64,000 nucleotides of DNA, from the NCBI GenBank assembly GCA_020632995.1, contig JACKEN010000012.1, forward strand, positions 124,001 to 188,000, in the 5' to 3' direction. Position 1 is the first letter of the stretch. Every line of letters starts with the position of its first letter. The translations under genes and the position numbers were made by a program. This document shows, piece by piece, positions 45,167 to 52,400 of the stretch. The notes under the pieces are model-generated. The model was not told where the DNA came from and searched no databases. It saw only the letters and a program-made list of their open reading frames with translations. This stretch comes from Deltaproteobacteria bacterium (GTDB taxonomy: Bacteria > Myxococcota > Kuafuiibacteriia > Kuafuiibacteriales > Kuafuiibacteriaceae).

Positions 45167-46021
45167 ATGAGCAGCGTCACGAGGAGGTTCGCCTTCGCCT
45201 CTGCGCTCGGCACGATGCTCCTGCTGGTCGGCGCGGGATCCGCGTCGGCGGCCGAGCCGGTGCTGTTCCTGATCTGCCAGCCCGGTGGGCCGGATCTGGC
45301 GCAGGAGCAGCAAGAGGTCGTCGAGAAGCTCTACCGCTACCTCGAGAAGAAGACCGGGCTCGCCGACGGCCAGATCCACGGCGTCTACACCAACAGCCGA
45401 CCGGACTGTGAGCGCGAGCTGGCCAACAAGCCCACCGTGTTCCTCCCGTCGCTCCCGGTGTTCATGGAGTACCGAAAGAGCCTGAACCTCGAGGCGGTGG
45501 CCCAGCTCCAGATCGACGGCCAGGTGCGCGACCACTTCTACATCATGGCCGCCAAGGGCGCCGGCCTCACCCTCGAGAAGCTCGCGGGCAAGACCCTGGC
45601 CGGCACTCACCTCGACTCGAAGAAGTTCGTGGAGGACATCGTGCTCGAGGGGCGCGTGGCCCTGAAGGACGTGAAGCTCTCGCCCCAGCGCATGGGCCTT
45701 CGCGCCATCCGCGAGGTGGTGCGGGGCAAGGCCGACGCGGTGCTCCTCGACGGCACCCAGTATCGCGCCCTGCAGGGCACGCGCTTCCAGGAGCAGCTGG
45801 AGCTGGTCCACGTCTCCAAGGACGTGCCCACGCCGCCGGTGGCGATCGTGAAGCAGCGCGGCCCGGCCGGCTTCGGCAAGAAGCTCGCCCAGGCCCTGGT
45901 GGGGATGGGGGCGGACCCCGAGGGGCAATCCGTCTTGCGCCTCTTCTCCATCGAGGGCTTCGCGGTGCCCAAGCCGCAGACCTGGGCCCAGCTGGAGGCC
46001 CGCTTCCGCAGCGCCCCTTGA
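45167..46021 (+). CDS. PhnD-like periplasmic substrate-binding protein
   Basis: 284 residues. Signal peptide MSSVTRRFAFASALGTMLLL ending ...GSASAAEP. The mature protein resembles the PhnD/SsuA-like binding-protein group (ABC transporter phosphonate-type fold): PTVFLPSLPVFMEYRKSLNL, GAGLTLEKLAGKTLAGTHLD, AIREVVRGKADAVLLDGTQY and a Pro-rich hinge DVPTPPVAIVKQRGP. No ABC transporter genes are adjacent; the next gene is an RND exporter 36 bp downstream, so it may serve that system as a periplasmic adaptor. The start is chosen for TTGGAGGG just upstream. Confidence 0.75.
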   Translation: MSSVTRRFAFASALGTMLLLVGAGSASAAEPVLFLICQPGGPDLAQEQQEVVEKLYRYLEKKTGLADGQIHGVYTNSRPDCERELANKPTVFLPSLPVFMEYRKSLNLEAVAQLQIDGQVRDHFYIMAAKGAGLTLEKLAGKTLAGTHLDSKKFVEDIVLEGRVALKDVKLSPQRMGLRAIREVVRGKADAVLLDGTQYRALQGTRFQEQLELVHVSKDVPTPPVAIVKQRGPAGFGKKLAQALVGMGADPEGQSVLRLFSIEGFAVPKPQTWAQLEARFRSAP

Positions 46022-46057
46022 TCTGGCGCTGAATCCCGTCTCTGCTCCCCCCTACCG

Positions 46058-48913
46058 ATGCGCTGGCTGGCTCGCCTCCTCGTTCGCCGCCCGGTGGCCT
46101 GGGCCGTGGTGGTGGTGTCGCTGGTGGTGTCCGCCGCCGGCGCGGTGCTCTCGACCCAGGTCCAGCACGACGACGATCTCCTCGCCTTCCTCCCCGAGGG
46201 GAACGAGGACGTGGCCGCGTTCCGCGCGATCAACGAGCGCTTCGGCGGGCTCGAGGTGGCGCTCGTGGGCGTCGAGGCCGACCCCTTCGACCGCGAGGTC
46301 CTCGCCCGGCTCAAGCGGGTCACCAAGGCCCTGAACGACTCCGCCGCGGTGGAGCTGGCGCTCTCGCTCGCCAACGTGGACGACTTCGTCCCCGCCCCGG
46401 GCGGCGGGATCCGCACCGACTACCTGGTGGACGAGCTCCCGAAGGACGCCGCGGCGCAAGCTGCCCTGCGCGAGAAGGTCATGTCGCGGGACCTGGTGGT
46501 GGGGCAGCTGGTCTCGCCCTCCGGCGACGGGCTGGTGATCTACTGCTTCTCGGCGTTCGGCGAGGACCCGAAGGTGTTCTCGGCCACCGTGAAGGGGCTG
46601 GTGGAGGCCGAGCTCGGGGCCTATCCGCTCTACTGGGGCGGGGCCCCCTTCATCTCGACCTACATCTACACCACGACGCAGGACGACCTGCGCAAGCTCA
46701 CCCCCTGGGCGGTGCTCGCGGTGGTGCTCCTGGTGTTCATCGCGTTCCGCGACGTGTTCGGGGCCGCCCTCGCCCTGTTGAGCACCGGGATGGGGATCGG
46801 GGTCTCGATGGGCCTGATGGGCCTGCTCGGCGTCCCCTACAACATCGTCCTCAGCTCGATGCCGGTGATCCTGTTCTCGGTCGGGAGCGCCTACGGCATC
46901 CACGTCCTCGCGCGCTTCTACATCCTCGCCCGCGATCACGAGCGGCAAGAGGCCCTGCAGCTGACCCTCCAGGCGGTGGGCCCCACCGTGCTCACCGCCG
47001 GGCTCACCACGGTGGGTGGGCTGCTCTCGTTCCTGGTGATGGACATCCAGCCCATGCGCACCTTCGGGCTGTTCACCGCGGTGGGCATCTTCGCCACCCT
47101 CGTCTTCGCCCTGACCTTCGTCCCCGCGGTCATCGTGGTGCTCGGCATCGGCCCCCGCAGCACCGCCCAGGGGCGCATCAGCGACGCCCTCATCCCGATG
47201 GTGGAGCTGGCCCAGACGCGGCGTGGCCTGGTCGGGGTGGGCCTCCTCCTCCTCGGGGCGCTGGGGGCGTTCTACGCCAAGCAGGTCGACACCCGGATGG
47301 ACCAGACCGCGTTCTTCAGCCCCGAGAGCGCGCCCGCCCAGGCCGACCGGTTCCTGCTCCAGCACTTCGGCGGCTCGCAGTACATCCAGATCCACCTCGC
47401 GGGGGACTTCGAGGATCCCCACGTCCTCCGGGAGCTGACCCGCTTCGCGGACGAGCTGGCCGCCCACCCGAAGGTGGCGGGCGTGCAGCACGTGGCCCAG
47501 GTGGTGGCCCAGACCAACGAGGCGATGGAGGGCGCGCGCCGGGTGCCCGACGACGCCGACAAGGTGAGGCTCCTGTACACGTTCCTCGCCGGTCGGCCCG
47601 CGGTGGATCAGCTGGTCACGCGCGACCACACCGAGGCGGTGCTCCACGTGAAGCTGGGCACCAACGACATCTCCGACGTGGAGGTGCTCCTCTCCGACGT
47701 CGAGAAGGCGGCGAGCCGCGACCTCACCCGCGACTTCGTGGTGGTGCCGGGCGACACCCCGGCCGGCCGCGAGCGCCTCGAGGCCTACGCGGTCGCCCGG
47801 GTGCGGGCCCTGTTGGTGCGCCACGGGGTGCGGCTGGACGGCCCGGCCCAAAAGCGCGTCCGGGCCGCGCTCGACGCCACGCGGATCCCCACGCTCCCCG
47901 CCAGCCCGGTGGCGGACGAGCTGCAAGCCTTCTTGACGGGTGAGGAGAGCGCGGTCGACCTCAGCGCGGCCCCCGCGCTGGCCCGGCGGGTGGCCGACGC
48001 GGTGGCGGGGCTCGGGCCCCACCCGTCCGAGGCGGCCCTGGAGGGCGCGCTCGACGCGACGCTGAGCGCCCCGGAGGCGGTGGCGGCGCTCCGTGAGGCG
48101 CTGGGGGACGAGGATGTGGGCGAGGCCCGGGAGGATCTCCTCCTCTCGCTCCCGACCCGCCTGGACGAGGCGTGGCGGCGGCGGATCGCGGGGGCCCGGG
48201 CGCAGGCTGCGTTGACCGCGGCGGGGGTCGATGTGGGCGAGCTCGGCCCGCGCCTGGTGCGCCGCCTCACCGACGAGCTCGAGACCCTGGACGCGCCCAC
48301 CGCCATGGTGCCGGCGGCGGGCGACGCGGCGACCGGGCACCTCGCGGTGCGGGTGAGCGGTCTGCCGGTGCTCCACCGGGGCATGTCCCAGAGCGCCACC
48401 CACAACCAGATCTACAGCCTCCTGTTGGCCCTCGGGCTGGTGGTGATCATCTTGAGCGTCACCTATCGCTCGGTGCGCCTCGGCCTGATCGCGGCGAGCC
48501 CGACCATCCTCACCCTGCTCCTGATCTACGGCGGCATGGGCTGGCTCGGGGTGCACCTCGACATCGGGACCTCGATGCTCGCGAGCATCATCATCGGGGC
48601 GGGGGTGGACTATGCGGTCCACCTCGTCTCGGCCTGGCGCGAGCACAGCGGGCCCGACGCCGCCACCCTGGCCGTGCGCGAGACCGGCCCTGCCATCTGG
48701 ACCAACGCCCTGATGGTGGCGGCGGGCTTCTTCCTCCTCACCCTGGGTGAGGCCCGGACCCTCCAGAACGTGGGGGGGCTCACCGCGGCGGCGATGCTGA
48801 CCGCGGCCATCGCAACTTTCCTTGCCGTGCCGGTGTTGATGGCGCGGAGTCACGAGGCGATGGAGGCGCAAGAGGGCGCCCCCATCTCGAAGGACAACCT
48901 GCTGGAGGGATGA
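46058..48913 (+). CDS. RND superfamily (MMPL-type) exporter
   Basis: 951 residues with 12 predicted membrane helices arranged 1+5 / 1+5 and two large periplasmic loops, the MMPL/HpnN-like layout. After the first helix comes TQVQHDDDLLAFLPEGNEDV, typical of this group; the second helix bundle of each half has GAALALLSTGMGIGVSMGLM and GLIAASPTILTLLLIYGGMG, with GAGVDYAVHLVSAW in the family position for GxxxDYxxHL. Such proteins export lipids or other hydrophobic compounds using the proton gradient. It overlaps the LolA-like gene (ATGA, 48910-48913). Confidence 0.85.
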   Translation: MRWLARLLVRRPVAWAVVVVSLVVSAAGAVLSTQVQHDDDLLAFLPEGNEDVAAFRAINERFGGLEVALVGVEADPFDREVLARLKRVTKALNDSAAVELALSLANVDDFVPAPGGGIRTDYLVDELPKDAAAQAALREKVMSRDLVVGQLVSPSGDGLVIYCFSAFGEDPKVFSATVKGLVEAELGAYPLYWGGAPFISTYIYTTTQDDLRKLTPWAVLAVVLLVFIAFRDVFGAALALLSTGMGIGVSMGLMGLLGVPYNIVLSSMPVILFSVGSAYGIHVLARFYILARDHERQEALQLTLQAVGPTVLTAGLTTVGGLLSFLVMDIQPMRTFGLFTAVGIFATLVFALTFVPAVIVVLGIGPRSTAQGRISDALIPMVELAQTRRGLVGVGLLLLGALGAFYAKQVDTRMDQTAFFSPESAPAQADRFLLQHFGGSQYIQIHLAGDFEDPHVLRELTRFADELAAHPKVAGVQHVAQVVAQTNEAMEGARRVPDDADKVRLLYTFLAGRPAVDQLVTRDHTEAVLHVKLGTNDISDVEVLLSDVEKAASRDLTRDFVVVPGDTPAGRERLEAYAVARVRALLVRHGVRLDGPAQKRVRAALDATRIPTLPASPVADELQAFLTGEESAVDLSAAPALARRVADAVAGLGPHPSEAALEGALDATLSAPEAVAALREALGDEDVGEAREDLLLSLPTRLDEAWRRRIAGARAQAALTAAGVDVGELGPRLVRRLTDELETLDAPTAMVPAAGDAATGHLAVRVSGLPVLHRGMSQSATHNQIYSLLLALGLVVIILSVTYRSVRLGLIAASPTILTLLLIYGGMGWLGVHLDIGTSMLASIIIGAGVDYAVHLVSAWREHSGPDAATLAVRETGPAIWTNALMVAAGFFLLTLGEARTLQNVGGLTAAAMLTAAIATFLAVPVLMARSHEAMEAQEGAPISKDNLLEG

Positions 48914-49659
48914 ACGTGCGAACGCTGATCGGTTCCTTGTGCCTCGCCGCGCTCATGTCGAGCGGCACCGCCGCGTCGGCGGCGGACGCGCCCGCGCTGC
49001 TCGGGCAGATGGATGAGTCGCTGAACCGCTGGAAGGACCAGTACTTCGAGTACGAGATGCGGGACACCCAGCCGGGCAAGGGCGACCGCACCCTCGCCCT
49101 GAACGTGTACATGAAGGCGGAGAAGCGGGTCACCGAGTTCACCGCCCCCGCCGACGCCAAGGGCACCCGGGTGCTGATCCTGTCGGACACGCAGATGTAC
49201 GTGTACCTGCCGGCCTACAAGAAGGTCCGTCGGGTGGCGAGCCACGTCACCGCCCAGGGCTTCATGGGCACCGCCTACAGCCAGGACGACCTCGCGGTGA
49301 CCACCTACGCGGACAAGTACGACGCGAAGGTGCTCGAGGAGTCAGAGACCACCGCCAAGCTGGAGCTGACCGCGAAGCCCGGCAAGCAGGTGGCGTACCC
49401 GAAGATCCACGTGGTCATGGAGAAGGAGCGCGCGCTCCCGCTGGAGTTCACCTACTTCGACGACAAGGGCACCAAGCTCAAGACCGAGTCCCGCAGCGAC
49501 TATAAGTGCGACGGCCCGATCTGCGTCCCCTACGTGATGAAGATGGAGGACCACACCACCCCCGGGCACGCGACGAGCCTGACCACGAAGAAGTGGAAGG
49601 TGGACAGCGACCTCGAGGACCGCATCTTCACTCGGCGCTACATCCAGAAGGGGCGCTGA
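48910..49659 (+). CDS. Outer-membrane lipoprotein-sorting (LolA-like, COG2834) protein
   Basis: 249 residues with a signal peptide (MNVRTLIGSLCLAALMSSGT ... ASA) and a beta-rich LolA/LolB-like fold: YFEYEMRDTQPGKGDRTLAL, KGTRVLILSDTQMYVYLPAY, KVRRVASHVTAQGFMGTAYS, KIHVVMEKERALPLEFTYFD. Proteins of this group are frequently coded beside MMPL-type exporters and are thought to carry lipid across the periplasm. It starts within the stop of the RND gene. The last 32 bp overlap, tail to tail, the end of the phytanoyl-CoA-dioxygenase-like gene on the other strand. Confidence 0.8.
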   Translation: MNVRTLIGSLCLAALMSSGTAASAADAPALLGQMDESLNRWKDQYFEYEMRDTQPGKGDRTLALNVYMKAEKRVTEFTAPADAKGTRVLILSDTQMYVYLPAYKKVRRVASHVTAQGFMGTAYSQDDLAVTTYADKYDAKVLEESETTAKLELTAKPGKQVAYPKIHVVMEKERALPLEFTYFDDKGTKLKTESRSDYKCDGPICVPYVMKMEDHTTPGHATSLTTKKWKVDSDLEDRIFTRRYIQKGR

Positions 49660-50449
49660 GGGCGGCGGCGAAGAGGCCCTGGTGGGCCTCTGGGATCCGG
49701 GCCCGGGCCTCGGGGCTCAGCCGCACCGGCGGGTGGTCCCGGAAGTTGTAGGCGTCCCTGAACCACGGGCGCGCGTAGACCAGGTAGAGCACCGGGCGCG
49801 GCAGGTGCCCGGGGTTGGCCTCGCCGCGGTGGAGGAGCCGGTAGTCCATCAAGAACGCGCTCCCGGCCGGGAGGCGCAGCGGCGTGCCCCGGGTGACCCG
49901 CTTCCAGAAGGACGGGGTGGCCCGGTGCGAGCCGGGCCAGACCATGGTCCCACCGTTCTTCTCGTCGAGGTCCAACAGCGGGATCACCACGGTGGTCGCG
50001 TAGGGCGGCAGGTGCAGGCTGGCCTGCTCATCCTCGGGGAACAGGAGCGGGTGGTCGAGGTGCAGGTGCTGCGGCCCGGCGCCGGGGAACGAGGTCACCG
50101 CGCAGTAGCTGCTCAGCACCACCGCCTCGCCCAGGAGACGGTGCAACAGCGGCATGAGGAGGGCAGGCGCGTAGAGCTCCGGCCCGTCGAAGGGGTCCTC
50201 GAACGGGAGCGAGAGCATCCAGCGCTCGTCGCCCACCCGGGAGCCGAGGCGAGCCAGCTCGTCCTCGGAGCAGCCGCCGAAGCGGGCGGCGTAGGCCACC
50301 TCGAGCCGCCGGATGAACGCGGGGTCGAAGGCCTTGTGCAGCGTCACCAGGCCGTGGGCGCGGTAGGCGGCCTCGGCCTCGGCCAGCTGGGCTCGGCCCA
50401 GACGCCCGCGCCTGAGGTCATCGGGCGCGACCTGGACCTCGACCAACAC
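49628..50449 (-). CDS. Phytanoyl-CoA dioxygenase (PhyH) family protein
   Basis: 273-residue Fe(II)/2-oxoglutarate-dependent oxygenase. The metal site HxD lies in AGPQHLHLDHPLLFPEDEQ, the distal His in MDYRLLHRGEANPG with the following Arg that binds 2-oxoglutarate; LLDLDEKNGGTMVWPGSHRA is a family hallmark. GTG 50449 is the best start in frame, with GGAG upstream. The gene begins 14 bp after the barrel gene on the same strand, so the two are co-transcribed, and it converges on the LolA-like gene. It may modify a lipid handled by the neighbouring export genes; the substrate is unknown. Confidence 0.75.
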   Translation of the reverse strand: MLVEVQVAPDDLRRGRLGRAQLAEAEAAYRAHGLVTLHKAFDPAFIRRLEVAYAARFGGCSEDELARLGSRVGDERWMLSLPFEDPFDGPELYAPALLMPLLHRLLGEAVVLSSYCAVTSFPGAGPQHLHLDHPLLFPEDEQASLHLPPYATTVVIPLLDLDEKNGGTMVWPGSHRATPSFWKRVTRGTPLRLPAGSAFLMDYRLLHRGEANPGHLPRPVLYLVYARPWFRDAYNFRDHPPVRLSPEARARIPEAHQGLFAAALSAPSGCSAE

Positions 50450-50463
50450 CGACGGCTCCGGCC

Positions 50464-52254
50464 TCAGAAGCTGTAGCGGGCCCGGGTCCAGATCAAGGAG
50501 CCGCCCGCGGCGGGGTCGCCGAACTTGGTGTAGCGGCGGCCGAGCTGCGCAAGCGCGCCTGCCCCGAGCTCGAAGCCACCGCCGAAGTTGTAGTTGAGCT
50601 CCGGGAAGATCACGAGCGAGAAGCCCTCCTTGCTCACCGGGCTCCACTTCGTCTCGACCCGCTGGCGCTGGAGCGGGTCGTAGGTGTCCTCGACGTAGCC
50701 GGTGAGGTCCCAGATCGTGAAGACGCGGAAGAGGCCGTCGCCCCCCGACCACTTGAAGTCCACGCCGAGCACCAGGTAGTCGCCGATGCTGTTGCGCAGG
50801 ACCTCGCGGGCGCACTTGGTGCCGTCGGGGTTGAGGGGGTTGGCGCAGTTGTTGAGCACGTAGCTGCGGGCGTCGGGGCTCTCGGTGGTGAACTCGGAGG
50901 GGAGGAACTCCCGCAGGCCACCTTGCCGGACCTTCTTGTCGCCTCCCATCCAGTCCCCGGCCCCGACCTCGTCCGCGAGCCCGTGGACCCACATCGCGTT
51001 GACGTACCAGTGCTCGTCGAAGGTGTAGTCCACCCCGAGGGTCCACTTGGCGTAGGGGCGGTCCGAGAGGACCACCGGGCGCTCGCCGCTCCCGTCCACG
51101 CTCGGCCCGTTGTAGTCGTACTCCCTCGCCGGCACCTCGAAGCCCATGAGCGACACCGCGCCCTGCTGGACCTCGATGCGGTACTCGGACGGGAAGTAGA
51201 CCCCGAGCTCGAAGCGGTAGCCGAGGGGGCTGATGTCGTCCGAGATCCAGCCGAGCAGGTCGGCCTCGCCCGCCATGTTGAGGCCGGCCACCTGGATGTG
51301 CGGGTAGGTCAGGGTCACCCGGGTGTCGAGCGAGCCCGCGATGCAGTCGGCGTCGTTGTTGGGGTCGCAGCGCGGGTCCATGGTCTGCACCAGGGTGTTG
51401 CTCACCGGGAGCGGGATGTCCGAGCGCCCGTTGTAGTACGACAAGGCCACGTCGTGCTCGCCGAGGTTGAAGGCGAGGCGGAAGGAGAACTGCATGTTCC
51501 GCCAGGTGGGCTCGGGCAGCGCGAGCTCGGTGCCCTGGATCAGGGTCGGGTAGTCGTTGAGCCCCGCGTAGCCCTGCTCGGAGTGGATGCGGCGTCGGAG
51601 CGCGGCGTCCACCATCGGGAGGCGGTCGGTGGACTTGAGGCCCACCGCGGCCGACTTCGGCAGGAGCGCGGGCTTGAAGAGCGGCACCAGCACACCCGAG
51701 AACGTGAACCAGTCCTCCACCGTGTAGTCGGCTCGCGCCATGAGGTTGGCCTGCTGCACGCCGAAGAGGAGGCGGTCCTCGAGGTCGTCGGCGTTGAGGT
51801 TGTTGGTGGGGTTGAACTGGTCCGCCACGCCCCACGAGACGATCTGCTGACCCACTCGCAGGTCGAGGCCCTCGACGAAGACGTCCGAGCCCTCGAGGTA
51901 CGCGCTGTGCGCCTCGAGCCGGTTGGGCTCGACCGTCTCGCGGAACGAGAGATCCTCGAGGTCCTGGCTGCGCGTGAAGCCGGTCCAGACGAAGTCGGCG
52001 TCCACCACCCCCTGGAAGCGATCGTAGCCCGCGTTCACCTTGAGCTTCAGGATGTGCTCGTTGCGCACGAACTCGGACTTCTGGTCGGTGCGGTCGTACC
52101 AGGCACCCACCGACTTGTCGTCGGGGCGGTACCGGATGTTCGACTGGATCCGTCCACCGAAGTCGAGCTCGAGCTCCGAAGCGGAGGCGGGGGCGGCGAG
52201 GGCGGACAACGCGAGGGCCAAGGTGGAGGTTCGCAGCATGCCGAACGCGCCCAT
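50464..52254 (-). CDS. DUF1302-like outer-membrane beta-barrel protein
   Basis: About 596 residues. Signal peptide MGAFGMLRTSTLALALSALA ... ASA, then amphipathic strands throughout, ending in GGSLIWTRARYSF with the C-terminal Phe expected for a BAM substrate. The layout (VGQQIVSWGVADQFNPTNNL, an early surface loop with paired Cys, strong aromatic girdles) matches the DUF1302 group, which is commonly coded with RND exporters and LolA-like or DUF1329 proteins. ATG 52239 is an alternative start. Probably the outer-membrane part of the adjacent export module. Confidence 0.75.
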   Translation of the reverse strand: MGAFGMLRTSTLALALSALAAPASASELELDFGGRIQSNIRYRPDDKSVGAWYDRTDQKSEFVRNEHILKLKVNAGYDRFQGVVDADFVWTGFTRSQDLEDLSFRETVEPNRLEAHSAYLEGSDVFVEGLDLRVGQQIVSWGVADQFNPTNNLNADDLEDRLLFGVQQANLMARADYTVEDWFTFSGVLVPLFKPALLPKSAAVGLKSTDRLPMVDAALRRRIHSEQGYAGLNDYPTLIQGTELALPEPTWRNMQFSFRLAFNLGEHDVALSYYNGRSDIPLPVSNTLVQTMDPRCDPNNDADCIAGSLDTRVTLTYPHIQVAGLNMAGEADLLGWISDDISPLGYRFELGVYFPSEYRIEVQQGAVSLMGFEVPAREYDYNGPSVDGSGERPVVLSDRPYAKWTLGVDYTFDEHWYVNAMWVHGLADEVGAGDWMGGDKKVRQGGLREFLPSEFTTESPDARSYVLNNCANPLNPDGTKCAREVLRNSIGDYLVLGVDFKWSGGDGLFRVFTIWDLTGYVEDTYDPLQRQRVETKWSPVSKEGFSLVIFPELNYNFGGGFELGAGALAQLGRRYTKFGDPAAGGSLIWTRARYSF

Positions 52255-52400
52255 ATCATGAGTCGCGCGGCGCTTCCGCAGGCGGGGCTGCGCACCGCAC
52301 GCAGATCCACCGCGCTTGGGCGACACCGCCTCACCGGTCGGTTATCCGAGCGGTCGGGAGGCCCGGTTGCCCGGCACCTCGGGTAGATCTAGACCAAGGC

